DNA from: Megaleporinus macrocephalus
Taxonomy: Eukaryota > Chordata > Actinopteri > Characiformes > Anostomidae
NCBI GenBank assembly: GCA_021613375.1
Contig: CM038702.1
Coordinates: 21,325,349-21,389,348, forward strand
Length of the DNA: 64,000 nucleotides
Direction: 5' to 3'
Shown: positions 22,691 to 43,835 of the stretch, in pieces
Position numbering within the stretch: position 1 is the first letter of the stretch
Layout of the letters: every line of letters begins with the position of its first letter
Made by a program: the position numbers and the translations under genes
The notes under the pieces: generated by a model
Databases searched by the model: none
The model's input: only the letters and a program-made list of their open reading frames with translations
What the model was told of the DNA's origin: nothing

Positions 22691-23207
22691 AAACTGATTG
22701 TGTACATTCCGATATTCTGAACACGATGTATAAACTGTTCAAACATTTGCATACAACTGTTCATGCTATCCTTTCACTTAATGCCCACAGAAATAGTCAG
22801 AGCAATTATGTAAACAGAGTCAATCCTAAAGATTTTATTTATACCACATTTGTGTTTATAAGCAGAAGACAAGATATTTTATTCCATTTATTATTAGATT
22901 ACTGTATTTAATGTTGTTGGGTGGGGTTTATGCATTACATGGTTGCCATTTTCAGACAAAATGTGTCAAATCAAACCTTTTGATATATAATATAAATGTA
23001 TGTTTATTTATGTATAAACAAAATTGCGGCATTAATATGTCAATAATAACTCTTACTAAAGATACAGTGAAACTATCATTTCATGCTGCTATCTTTATTT
23101 TTTGAGCATTATTTTGGTGGTGCAAAAAATAGAGACAGCCCAATTATTACAACCCTCATATATTCTACATATAAGCAAATTAAGTAAAAAGTGATGGAGT
23201 TCTGTTA

Positions 23208-23351
<144 letters not shown>

Positions 23352-25699
23352 TCACGTCACAACCTAGCAGCACACAGTACTGGATGTACAAGAACATTTG
23401 ATTTCCAACAGTCGAAACCCACTGACTCGTTAAACACGTCTATTGGAAGTCAATGGGTTGGTGCTTTAAGTCAGTTTAATTTTTTCACCCAGATGTGACA
23501 GATGACAATTGATCAGAGGTGTCAGATAGAGATGTGACTGAGATTCCTTTCAAGGGTGGGCTAGGTTAGGGTTAGGGCTAGGCAAAAACTTTATTAGGGT
23601 TATGTTTGGGTTATTCTACCGTTGCAGTGGTAAGCATGTGGTTTGTTATACTGAACAATACCAGTAAAGCTGTAACACCACTGACTGAATGATGATGATT
23701 CTTGTGTAATATTGTTCACTGTCTCCTTAGTTTTATGTATAAAAATAGTTTTAGTGTAGTAAAGTGTGATGATATTTCAATTTTTAAAATGATGTTATGT
23801 TTTATGAGTAAAACCACTGATGTAACCACTGATGCAATATGTGATTGGCACAAAATCTATTATGTGTATCAAATCATTTTCACACAGGATAAATAATAAT
23901 ATTAATACATTTTAAGCTTAAGCCATTCTGTCATTTTTCAAGCATTTCCATGATTTACAAGATTTTATTTCAAGCATGTTCCATTTATTTAAAAAATCAC
24001 AGAACATAAAGGCTCAACTTGTGCTTTAGAACAAAAAAAGGATGATGGACAGTGATGATAAAAAATCTGATTCATCTAGTGTTGCAAAATATTCTTTGAC
24101 GTGTTGCATGCAATTACATGTTTCCACCACAGATGTCACCAAATCCCTAAATCTTACATAGTGTTGCTTTAAGAAAAGATCGAAGTATACACAGACTTCA
24201 TAGTTTCTTTCTTATTTTAAGCTAATTTGCCACTGCAATGGTAGAAAGACCCATTTACATAAGAGTCTAAGACATCTACTAAACATCAACACTGGCCCAG
24301 CACTAATAAAGTGTTAGTGAACAGATTTATTTCATTTTAAGACACGGGAGCAGACGTGGATATTTCAGTCTCTTGCGCTGGAACCAAAATGTGCCCACGT
24401 TTCGAGCGCTCAGCTCAACCCAGCAGAAGATCTTTCATTAGGAACCTAATGAAATGAATAACCCCTGAAACGCCTGCAGGTAATTACAGCCAGGGCTGCT
24501 TAGCGGGTCTGTATATTTGTCTTATTTCCTGATGGAATTTTAGCTTTCTCCGATATGATGTGTGTGTAGCCTTTCCTTTCCTTTGGCTCCCAAAGGCTCA
24601 GTGATATTTAAGAAGCAAACAGAGGGAGGCTTGTCTTTGCCAGTTCGGTAAAGGAAAGCCAGAGTCTCTCTCTATCGTCGTTACAGTTTGCGAACACACT
24701 GCTATGGGGAAGATATAGGACTGTGAAGAGCACAGGGGAAGCAAACTGCACAGTTTCTAAGCGTTAGTGCCACAGCACAGCGGTATATTATTAAACTGCG
24801 TGGGCGTGAGACATGCCACAAACGCCGAGATTAAACAGAGAGATACAGAAAGAGAGAAAGAGAGGGAGAGGGAGATGTAAGCAGCGCACACTGACAGCTC
24901 AGTCTGTGGCACTGATGTGGCACGGCATGTGTGCATGTGCCCCAAGAGCATCAGTGATAATGACTTCGAGTCCGTTAGCCGAACAGCCTTACTTGTCACC
25001 TCTCGGACACGGCGTCATTTGCCCACTCAGACGGATCGACACGGCATGACACACACAGCCGCCCTTCATTCTTCCAACCAAACTAATTAGCACATAAACC
25101 AATATGGCAGGCACATGTATAGAAAGTTCTGGTCTCCAAGATGTCATATAGAGAAAAAACAACAACACATTTGTCACTTCCAGTGAAAGAACACATTGTT
25201 TTTCTATGTGGAAAAAAGCAGTCTACTATACAGTGGTCCTATGTGTGCTGATATGATTTATATGAAGTCTGCTTGTGTTATGTGGGCTGACAGGGTAATG
25301 GACAAATTGTGTTTTCCTGGGCAGAGGCGCATGACCTTTTTTTTAAAAAAAAAAAAAAAAGAACAAAGCATTGTTTGCACAAAGAAATGACTATAGAGTG
25401 GATTCAAAGACAGTGTGACAGAGCTTTACATCAGCTTCTCTCTGTAAAGGTTCATTAATCCTCCTGGTTCTCCTATGGTATGTCTTCTCCCATGTTATTG
25501 ACATATTTCTTGCTCACTGAAACAAGTTGGGAAACTTTCAAGCCTTGCCATATCTGCACTGGCATATAGAAGAAAAATTGTCACTTTAGGACAAGAATAC
25601 GCTGAAAAGTAATTGTTGTGCATGTAGCTGCTACCCATGTGTAGTTTTTTGCCACATTTTTACATCCTAACAAACAAAAAAACTGAAATACAGAACTTA

Positions 25700-25900
25700 A
25701 TTTGATGAACTAATTATGTAAGTAACAAAGTAGTTTGATTAACTAATTATGTAAGTAACAAAGTAGTTTGATGAACTAATTATGTAAGTAACAAAGTAGT
25801 CTGATTAACTAATTATGTAAGTAACAAAGTAGTCTGATTAACTAATTATGTAAGTTACAAAGTAGTCTGATTAACTAATTATGTAAGTTACAAAGTAGTT
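25700..25900. repeat. 33-bp tandem repeat, ~6 copies
   Basis: The unit contains ACTAATTATGTAAGTAACAA and TAGTTTGATT, repeating every 33 bp (for example TAGTTTGAT at 25731 and 25764). Left units have TTTGATG, right units CTGATTA, and the last two carry GTTACAA. This is a gradient of variants consistent with stepwise duplication. There is no spacer between units. Confidence 0.93.
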
Positions 25901-27479
25901 AACTCAGTCAGAAATAGATGAGCAACATAAGTGGAATGTATAGGACACGCTAACAATAACTCTATACCTCTGAAGGCTAAGCGATCATAGCTGCATGTGC
26001 ACTTCATAACAAGTTCACTCTATGTGACTTTCTTTTACATGGCATGTCTTGGAAAGGCAATTACAAAGTATAAATTACAGCTATAACTGGCACGGACCCG
26101 AGAGCACATCATTAATAAACAACGTGCATTTAACACATATGCATAAACACATTTACATAAGACACGTATGCTTATCGTGACAGTTCATCTGTGGCAGACT
26201 ATCCAGTTCATGGCAGGCTGTTCATCTTAGCTATCACATTTCAGTTGCTCAAGAAATGTTTTATATCAGTTTTAACTAAATGTGTCAGTGGGAACCAGCA
26301 AGTGTACTGGAGCTGAATTAGTTTCACCAAAGAAGGTGGAATTCCAAGAGATAGCCTAGATTGAAGCATCATAGACTGAACGTTCACACCAGTGTTATTT
26401 CACAAGGTAAATTTAATGACTATAAAAACACACCTGGCCAAGTTTAACAGCAGGTTTTGTTGTTTCATTAAAACCAGGACTACCGTTACTGAGCGAGCTC
26501 TGGGTTCACTAAACAAGCTTTACTGTCACAGTGTAGTTTATACACAGTGCAGAATCATACAGGATTACAGTTACTTTTCTAGAGAGACTATAAACTACAG
26601 ATTGCAGATTCACACTGGATTAAAATAACTCCCTGATTATTTCTGTTAGACTGTAAAAACTATACAAACTGCAGATTCACACTGGATTACATTCACACCA
26701 CAATTATTCCAATGATGCATGCCTTTTAGTGCCTGTGCTATCATGTGTTTAATTTAACAGGGCTTAATTTAGGGTATGTGAAGGATGCAGAAGTGCCATA
26801 AAGCAAAAGTTATCACTTACTTTCTACTGGATTCAATCACAGATCCGCTCATTAATTACTTAAATTACAGTATAAACTAATCCAGATCAAACCGGATTTC
26901 TTACTGCTGGGTGGTGTTGGAAACATCACAGTGCACTATTTGCTCCGTAAATCATTTTATTAGCTTGCACACTTCTCCGCCATACTCCATCAGCCGTTCC
27001 TGGAGCCTACAGGAAGCGATCGATGCTGGAGCAAAGTAATTATGACAAGCTCACACACAGGCCGAGAAGAACACACAGCTGCTACTTCGTATTGATCTGC
27101 CTTGAGGTGATTTGATATTACCATACAGAGAGTGAGTGGACTGGGGGTTTCTTCAGCTTCCAGTTTATTAAAGCCTTTTTTCCCACCCTGGTGATCGGAA
27201 TGCACAAACAAGTAATTTGGAGTTTATCTATAGTACTGCAAAAGTCTTGGGCAAGAAAGTTTTATACGACTGACTTGGGCAGTAAGTAAGCAAGAGCAAG
27301 TCCACATTTGCCAGCTTTGGTTCAATAAAAGCAAACTCTGGTGTGATAGTGTGGTGTATTACAGCCATGAACAATCAGCTTTCTACCATCTTAAAAATAT
27401 AGCCAAGTAAAATGTTTGGTATCCCAATAAGACAAGGAGAGGTTCATCTGTGTTTATATTCAGCAAGCTCTAGATATGG

Positions 27480-27800
27480 ACCCAATGTGCCTTTATGGAC
27501 CAATGCAATACAGACAAAAGATATCTATGCAAACATAAACAACATGGAATAGACGTCTAGCTGAGCCAAGACAATACTGACCAACATTATCTATATATAA
27601 GAAAGCAGTACAAGCCAAAAACATCTATAGACCAAAACAGCATGGACCAAAGACATGTATATGGTCTATATAGAGCAGGACATCTATATAAGCTAAGACC
27701 AAAAACATCTATATGGACCAAAGCAACATAGACAAAACAGACCAAAAACCCAAAAGAACCAAAACAATAGCTAACAAAGACATCCATATATGGACCACAC
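27480..27800. repeat. Degenerate tandem region
   Basis: Loosely repeated pieces such as GACCAAA, ACATCTATAT, CAACATGGA and CCAAAAACATCTATA recur without a fixed period. This suggests an old minisatellite. Confidence 0.55.
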
Positions 27801-28133
27801 AAAGAACGAGCCACTGTCTCCTCTATGCAGACCTTATTGATAAAATATTTATTTTTCTTATTCATAGAAATAATTCTTCCACAAAAACACATTTAACAGC
27901 ACATTATATTATGCATTCATGTGCCACATTTCTTATGTTTTGGAAAGCAGTGAGCAGAACAAGCTGTTGCAAGCTGTTGCTGTTTTGTGAGAGCACAATT
28001 AGACGAGGCACACTGGACTCTGTTTAAACTTGTATTTTTTGCTGTCCAGTGCAAACAGACAGTAATTAATAATAGCATAAATAATAATAATTTTTGACAG
28101 ATTGATACAGAATAAAAGCTTTGGTAATGTTAC

Positions 28134-28261
28134 CTGGCTACATGGTTGATGACAGGGGAGAAGTTGGTGGGGCCGTAGAGCTGGACAGACTTCAGGCTCT
28201 GGTAGTACGCCTCCATTACACCATCTATTCCATTACAATACGGGTTCTGAGGGTTTCCGTT
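28134..28261 (-). CDS. cpne8: Copine-8 exon: vWA/copine domain
   Basis: This is a 128-bp exon, in phase 0 at its 5' side and phase 2 at its 3' side (AG left over). It encodes 42 residues, visible residues 77-118, plus two bases of an arginine codon. Key strings are [20 protein letters not shown] and [20 protein letters not shown]. The LYGPTNF motif is highly characteristic of copines. The [10 protein letters not shown] and [11 protein letters not shown] wording favours copine-8 over copine-5 or -9 as I remember them. The acceptor is cttcacag and the donor gtaaca, the weakest donor by eye in this gene. A 7.1-kb intron separates it from the previous exon. Confidence 0.95.
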
Positions 28262-36738
<8,477 letters not shown>

Positions 36739-36785
36739 CGTTTGAGGCGGTGAAATCAATCGCCACAGTGAAATTAATCTGAGTC
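36739..36785 (-). CDS. cpne8: Copine-8 exon: start of vWA/copine domain (first exon visible in window)
   Basis: This is a 47-bp internal exon. It begins with one base that completes a codon from the upstream exon, encodes 15 residues, and ends with one base of a split glycine codon (phase 1). The visible peptide includes INFTVAIDFTASN, the first strand of the copine vWA-like domain. Its D-x-T-x-S pattern (visible residues D10, T12, S14) is the metal-ion-dependent adhesion site signature. The acceptor reads ttctacag and the donor gtaagt, both strong. Copines are cytosolic calcium-dependent phospholipid-binding proteins with two N-terminal C2 domains followed by this domain. The C2 exons are not seen in the window. 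The very short length is why simple ORF searches miss it. The frame joins exactly to the exon at 35402-35583. Confidence 0.93.
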
Positions 36786-38781
36786 CTGTAGAACAAAGAG
36801 AGGAAGAAAAGAAAGCATTTCTATCAGCCGTGCCTCGGCCTTCTGCACATAATAATAACAGGTAAGAGGCCGCAGGCTGCACCAAAGTAATTTCAGGATT
36901 CTATAAAGCTGTCACCTTGACAGATATAAGCTATACTTGCCTGTGTGGGGAAAATGAACAGATCAAATAATAGGTGTGAGCCAGTTAAACAAATTTGTAG
37001 AACGCCAAAGAATAACCATAATATTTTGCTGAATCATAACACTGAATCATCATCCGACTACATGGCATGTGCGGTCACGCTACACAGTTTGGAATAAAGA
37101 AGAAGCGGCTTTGCCAGGTGTGCTCAGCTGAGGGATTCAGTCACTCCACCAACAACAGCAACACTGCAAGATTGCTAAAACCTCTTCTCTGGTAACATTA
37201 TCAGAACTTCAGAAGAGAATTACTTTGCTTTGAGAACTTGGATATAGAGCTGTGTTGTGTTTTTTTTTACATAACTTATAGCTTATATGAATCTTATTAG
37301 ACAGGAGGCTCCAAGCTTAAGGGAAGGTCAGGGCTTTTTGGGACCCCCGCCATATAGGGCCATATACACTGCAGCGTTATCTTGGGAACTTCTATTTGAG
37401 AACCACTCTACCCAAAAGAATGACGTGGCCAGGTGTACAAGGGCCATAAAAGACCAAGCAAGCACAGTCATCATTGAGACCAGGTTCAGACCAGTTTGAG
37501 ACCAGATTGGACCAGGGCAGACCAGGGTGTGAACATCGGAACCACAAGCTCTTTAAATAAACTTCATTCTGACGGCAAAAAGCGAAGATACAACAGCTGC
37601 TATACAGTAATGCTCCTAAACCTGTCTTGGTCACACAAGAAAACTTGCATGGTACCGCAACACTGGAAGAGAATTAAGTCTACACTACTACTGTACAATA
37701 ATAATGATCTTGGTCCCCACAGAGAACTTTAATACAGACATAATGTAGAGGAACTTTGCTAGTGGATTTAGAACTACTGTACCTGGGCACTGCAAAACTG
37801 GTGCGACATTGTCTATTTGTGTCACAGCTTTAGTTTATAATGTTAAACATGACGGGAGCCAGTGCATGACTTACACGATGCTTGTTGTCACGGTAACATC
37901 TATTCTAAGTGGTACTCTGTGCACGCACGTCATTTTAGATCTGATTACTTGTAGTGTGCATGTAAATGGAGATTTGCATCAGATTTAAGAGTTGAGTGTT
38001 GATATAAACATCTCAGTCTTAACTTATAATCTGATTGTATTCAATCAGATATACATGCAAACACAGCCACTGCAACCTCTTTCCATGTTCACACAAAGGA
38101 GATTGCATTCAGACACTTGCTTTCGTCTTGGTTGTACAAAAGAACTTGGATATACATATACCAACTATTAACACTGAAAGAGAATTTAAATATAGAACTG
38201 GTGTATTACACTGCAAGACTGGTACAACATTTTCTGCATATACTGGAGAAACTCAAATATAGACCTTATCTAATTATGTCGGCTAGATATATATGAGCTT
38301 TTTCTTAACACTACCATTGTAATACAGCGACAGGTGTAGCCCATGGTCTTGGTCACACTACAGTGTGGACACTGCAAGAGCCTTTGCTATTCATTACACT
38401 GAGGAACTTGCATCCACATATCCAGTGATTGGTGTAACATTTCCACAGTACAGAGCATTAATACAGACCTGTTGTAACCTTACGCTCATAGAGAAATTAA
38501 ATATAAACCTGCTTCATACAGAATAAATAACTTGTAAGTATTACACTAGACACCTTAATGGCCTGTGTGAGGGTTTATATAGAATTCTGATTCAGTTTTA
38601 CATTTATAGCATTTGCTTTTATACAGAGCAGCTTTCGTTTACATATACACAGGTAGGAGAAGGTAGTGTTAAGAGTCTTACCCAAAGACTCTTATTGGTA
38701 TAGTGTTGGGTGGCAGCTCAATTGGGAAATCAAACCACAGTCTACAGAATGGAAGGCAAAGGTATAGATAACCAACTACAC

Positions 38782-39405
38782 CAGGGGTATTTACTTAGAG
38801 GTCAGTACGGTCCAGTTAGAGGAGATTTCCTCAGGCCAAGGTCCGGACCTTCATCATTTCTAACTTGTGTTATGATTCAGTGGTGTATCCTGTTTACTGA
38901 AGTAATCTAGTATCAGCATCTTATACCATCAGCTACTGAAAAGCCAACACATCACACATACCATTCAGTATATTTCAGTGTATTTACTGTTTAAATGCTG
39001 AACTGAATGAATTATTTATAAACTTTTAATAAATATTTTTTCCTCATAAAAACAAGAGCTACATTAAAAAAAACAACGCTTTTGAAACAAAGTGCATCTT
39101 AAAGTGTTTATTTATAGAGAAAGTAAATAAAACATGCGTCTTCTTGTTAACTCAGCTTCACAGATTGACATGTTGGTTTTACAGAGCGGTATTCTCCAAA
39201 ACTAAACGAGCAGGTCCAGTCCAGAACCATTCCTGATTAAACAGTCAGTTCTCACTGTTCACTTTTCTGTTTTTAGAGCTCGTTATTCTTTCTGACTCGC
39301 TTTAGTCTCCGGCTGCTGCTCCTCGCTTCGCGTCCCGCCTGTGTGTGCACGCCGCACTCCCCAATGTGCACAGATCTGATTGGCTGAGCAATTGATTGAA
39401 TGCAC
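38782..39405 (+). mobile_element. Nonautonomous hAT-like element, 3'-truncated copy
   Basis: It starts CAGGGGTATTTACTTAGAG and continues with CAGGCCAAGGTCCGGACC. It tracks the complete element at 42019-42699 through to GATCTGATTGGCTGAG, then similarity stops. The right terminal repeat is missing. The sequence becomes GC-richer near 39300-39360 with several CpGs. Confidence 0.8.
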
Positions 39406-39410
39406 AGATG

Positions 39411-39585
39411 TTATTGTGCCTTTAAGAAAGGAAAGGAACTGATCTTTTGATTAGCTGTCTATTATTGTACTCCATTTCAAAAGCATTTAGGCTTCAGCCC
39501 TTGTTGTTACTTCAGTGTAAATGGGCGGGGCTAAACAAGCAGATATTTGTAAATGTGCTGTTTTTTGTGACATCACAAAGTCATA
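39411..39585 (+). repeat. Dispersed repeat with TGCCTTTAAG and TGACATCACA
   Basis: This is the second of three copies, starting right where similarity of the hAT-like element ends. It carries TTGTGCCTTTAAG and TTGTGACATCACAAAG about 150 bp apart. Confidence 0.6.
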
Positions 39586-40928
39586 TTCGCCAAGCGTTCT
39601 TAAGAAGATTCTTTTTCATTAAACCCACATACACAGTTTACAGATTCTGATAACCATCAACCTTTTCTTATTTAGAATTTGTTCTTAGGTGAGAACAGAA
39701 TCTATGCACAAGAGCACAAAGCTATAGACTCTACGTGAATCTGATATATACGTTTTCTTTGAGCTTTTTTTGTAAACACAATATAAAAACAATATGAAGA
39801 TAACTAACGAAGATATCGATGAATGGGGCCCGGTGAGTACCGAACAAGCTGTATGGAACTGTATAGATTTCAAATTTAATGACAAACTAAATAAACTTTT
39901 AATGCACAAGATTATGTTTCTATAATATAGACCCTTATATCTGGTTTACTTTTAAATGAGCTGGGTCTGACCAAAGAAGCGTGTTACACCCAGAATATAA
40001 ACATACTGTAACATAATGTGAAAACGTTTCTTTCTGTGTTTGTCTGAACGTGTATATCTTTTTCTGGAGCTCAGATATCAGTGATGCCAGGAGGAGAAGA
40101 TGAAGAGGATGGATAGGACTGTGTATGTGTGGCTGGGTTTTGCTGGGACACAGAGCAAGCCTGACTGATGCCTTAAGTACGGAGCTGTCTCCTCTCGTTA
40201 TAGCACCCTCATTACCAAGGTTACAGCAGTTACCCACACACAAACACACACAGTAACACCATGTGTAAATATGTGTCCGAGGGAAAGAATGAGGCCTCAT
40301 TTCCCCCTGCCTGATTACACTAAAATCACTTTTATTTCTTTCAAAATGATGAAGCTAAGGAGCATGAATGCTAAATTATTCCAGATTGCTGCTGTGCTAA
40401 ATTCTATCTGGGAATTCAATCATTTAGAGTCACAGTTTATGGGCTACACCAGTTGATAGCAAACAGAGATTGTGCTGCGACTTGCCTCTATTATTTCTTG
40501 TTTTTCTTATTGTACTTTCCCTGCACGAGATCATTAAGAGAAACGGCTGCACAGTATATATAAAATAGCACATCATGACTGCAACACTGCTGATAATCAC
40601 ACTAGCGAATCAGTAACGTGTGCTGGTTAAAGGCTGGTAAAAGCTTATTGTTGATAGAAGTGTGTAATAATACTAACAATCCTTGTATAGGAGTTTTTAT
40701 TGTATAGCACCATTCACACATATAATGCAACCAATTAAAAAGGTGGCTACGAGGGAAAAAGAAGGTGAAGGGGAGTACGGTGGGGGGTGGGAGTTTGGAG
40801 GGGACCCTGAGCAAGGACAATGGGAGGAGTGTGTGTGGTGGAGTGTGTGTGGTGATCTCTCTGCATGAGTGCTGGGCTTTTTTTGGAGACTGAGGGTGGC
40901 CTACCTGCCTGCAGGACTGCTCAATTAT

Positions 40929-40933
<5 letters not shown>

Positions 40934-41009
<76 letters not shown>

Positions 41010-41020
41010 AACACACACAC
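40934..41020. repeat. (CA)n microsatellite, longest CA tract
   Basis: About 31 perfect CA units followed by variants with AAACA. It reads (UG)n in the cpne8 pre-mRNA. Confidence 0.97.
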
Positions 41021-41319
41021 GTACACCATGCTCCACCAAACCTTACTTTCAAGCAGGTAACATTCACGTTCATTTGCCAAACCCAGGCTCGTCCATCACA
41101 CTGCCAGAGGCCGGCGGCGGCACTTTACACTGCTCCATCTAACGTTTAGCACTGTGTTTGGTGGCAGAAGGCCTGCATGCAGCTGCTCGGCCATGAAAAC
41201 CCATGCCATGAAGCTCCCGGCACACAGTTTTTAAGCTGATTCTAACTCTGCAGGTACCGAGTCAGCGCTGGTGACTTTTACGCACTTTATGTGCTACACT
41301 ATTTTTTTTTACTTTTTAG

Positions 41320-41632
41320 GTGGTCTGACACTTCATAGCTGAGCTGCTCTGATTCCTCAACGCTTCCATTTTTCAGTAATACCGCTCACAGTTTATTGTG
41401 GAATATCTAGGACAAAAGAAATGTCACAAAGCGACTTGTTACAATGGTGGCATCCTATTACAGTCCCATGCTCGAATTCAGTGAGCTCTTTAAAACAACC
41501 CATTCTTTCACAAATGTTTGTAAAGCAGACAGTATGGCTAGGTTCTGTATGCAATTGGACTGAATGAAACACCTAAATTTAGTGAAAAAGAGGTGTGTCC
41601 CAATACTTTTGTGCATACAGTGCATCCCAAAA
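41320..41632 (+). mobile_element. Dispersed transposon-derived repeat, copy 1
   Basis: It shares with 47150-47425 the pieces GCTGAG(C/T)TGCT, TTCAGTAATACC / TTCAATAATACC, GGTGGCATCCTATTACAGT / CGTGGCATCCTATTGCAGT, GAATTCAGTGAGC and AACCCATTCTTTCAC. It ends CAATACTTTTGTGCAT, a typical end of a fish DNA transposon. No intact coding region; superfamily not assigned. Confidence 0.72.
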
Positions 41633-41750
41633 TCCACCATAAATTACTTCTACAATTGACTGTGTAACTGTACTGATCTACAAGTCACACTACATACAAT
41701 TAAACCAGCCTTTTTAAAATATATAAAAGCTCTTTAAGGTTAAAAAACAT

Positions 41751-41754
<4 letters not shown>

Positions 41755-41796
<42 letters not shown>
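41755..41796. repeat. (CA)n microsatellite
   Basis: About 21 perfect CA units abutting the left side of fold-back copy D, apparently replacing its terminal motif. Confidence 0.96.
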
Positions 41797-41800
<4 letters not shown>

Positions 41801-43113
41801 ATCCCCACAGAACCATCACAGAGCAGGTACTATTTGGCAGGTGGGTCATTCTCAGCACTGCAGCGACACTGAAGTGGTGGTGGGATGTTAGTTTTTGTTG
41901 TGCTGGTGTGAGTGGATCAGATTTCACTGCTGGATTGAGAATATTGTCCACCAACCAGCAACATTCAGCCAACAGTGTCCTGTGGGCAGCATCTGTAACC
42001 ACTGATGAAGGTCTAGAGCAGGGGTATTTAATTAGAGTTCAGTAAGGTCCAGCCAGAGGGAATTTCCTCAGGCCAAGGTCCGGACCGTGTTTGTGTTATG
42101 ACCGTAACTTGTGTTATGATTCAGTGTCATATCCTGTATACTGTAGCCTAGTAATTCTAGTAGCATTTTAAGTCATCAGCAACTGAAAGATAAACCAAAT
42201 TACAAATACTGTTCAGTATATTTCAACATTTATTTATTGTTTTAAATGAGGAACTGAATTAATTATTTATAGAACTTCAAATAAAAAGGTCTACAATAAA
42301 AAAAGAATGCTTTTGAAAAAAAAGTGCATCTTAAAGTGTTTATTTATAGAAAAGTAAACAAAACGTGCAGCATCTTGAGCTGTTGGTTTGGAGCTGCCTG
42401 TGGGAAGAATAAACATAGGTCTCTCTATTACTGGTTGAAAAGCAGTTTTCGCCATTGACTTCTTTTTTCTCGCTTTATTCTCTGACGGCTGCTTCTCACT
42501 TCGTATGCGCACCACACTCCCAAATCTGCATAGATCTGATTGGATGAGGAGGCCTTTGATGATCGTTCCGCCGCTTAAACTAAAGACTGTCAAAATTAAG
42601 CCCCAATTAAGTAGCTCGTGATAGTTTATCAGTTTGTATCCGCACTGGAAGACGTCTGGGTCCGGACCCAGACCGCGGTCCGCCTATTAGTGACCTCTGG
42701 TCTAGAGGATGATCAACATTAACTGTGCAGCAACAGATGAGCTACTGTCTCTGGCTTTACATCTACTCTGTGGACCAGCAAAGTAGGAGAGTCTAATAGA
42801 GTGGACAGGGAGTGGACACAGTGTTTAAAAACTTCAGCAGCACTGTGTCTGATTCACTCATACCAGCACAACATGGTATGAGTGAATCAGTGTCACTGCA
42901 GTGCTGAAAATGATCCGCAACCCAAATAATACCAGCCCCTTGGGAATCCTGATCACTGAAGAACAGGTGAAAGGAGGGTAACAAAGTATGCAGGGAAACA
43001 GATGGACTACAGTCTGTAAGTGTTGAACTACAAAGTGCACCTGTACTGTAAATGCAGCTGATAAAATAGACAATGTGTGTAGATACAAGGAAATGTTACG
43101 GCTGATCTGTGTA
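41797..43113 (+). mobile_element. Fold-back element, copy D, split by a hAT insertion
   Basis: The left half (41797-42018) carries AGTGGATCAGA and CAACCAGCAACATTCAGCC. The right half (42700-43113) carries CAACAGATGAGCT, AGTGGACAGGGAGTGGACAC and the terminal motif GCTGATCTGTGTATA. The halves are separated by a 681-bp hAT-like element. Joining across one copy of the 8-bp duplication restores the order seen in copy B. The right half contains a perfect 17-bp inverted repeat (42849-42865 and 42874-42890). Confidence 0.85.
42019..42699 (+). mobile_element. Nonautonomous hAT-like element with 8-bp target duplication
   Basis: The 681-bp insert is flanked on both sides by GTCTAGAG (42011-42018 and 42700-42707). 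Its ends are CAGGGGTATTTAATTAG and, read inward from the right, CAGAGGTCACTAATAGG, an imperfect terminal inverted repeat. hAT elements make 8-bp duplications and often begin CAG(A/G)GGT, so the class call follows known features. There is no transposase. Sub-terminal GGTCCGGACC motifs occur near both ends. A truncated sister copy is at 38782-39405. Confidence 0.9.
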
Positions 43114-43835
43114 TATATAGTATTTATAAATATGTTTTAAGCTATAATGTGCTGTAAAATGAGCACTTATTGCTGGTGTGGTACGTTAGTCCACAGAAAA
43201 CTTTTTCTTGTCCTGAAAAGGTATGAAAACAAACACATACACACATAAAAAGCATTATGAGTCTCCCACTAGGAGGTCAAGAGGTCAGATGCTGCCAGCT
43301 GAGAAAAACAGACAGTGGTACAGGAGAGAAAGGAGCAAGAAAAAAAAGAGGATGAGGGTTAAAATGAACAGAGGGAGAGTTTAGTAGTAGGCAGAGCCCC
43401 ATTCAGCAGGTGTTGGGTGCCTTACATGTGTGTAGGCTGGTAAACACAGCAGTGGAAAATGCATAGGGGGCAGGACACACACTCCGAACATGCTCTGATC
43501 TGTCCATCGTAAACTCCTGACCCTTCTGCTGTATGGTAAGTGCGCGGCCCACAGCTTCAGGGCTCAAACAAGGCAAACAGAAGTGCTCCAGTCTGTGTGT
43601 ACATCCTCATTCACTCTGAGCTAAGAGGTGCAACACATATGTATCCCAAAAACTGTTTAAACACTTTTTAAAAAAACTTTTTTAGAAGAACTATTACTAT
43701 CATTATGTTATACAGTTCTATACTATCACTATAAAATCACTATAAAACACATATAAAACATACTGTCGCTGTCCAGTGACAAACAAATATTTCCAAAATA
43801 GGAACTTTACAGGAGAGGCCAAAACCTTCTATGTA

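Noticed and set aside
25700..25900. Regular repeat considered as a CRISPR array
   Set aside because: Units are directly adjacent with no spacers, and the DNA is vertebrate. The same applies to the 37-bp array at 48.9 kb.
40865..41149. H/T-rich frames over the (CA)n tract
   Set aside because: They are pure microsatellite translation. The same holds at 4.9, 8.4, 14.3, 15.3 and 41.8 kb.
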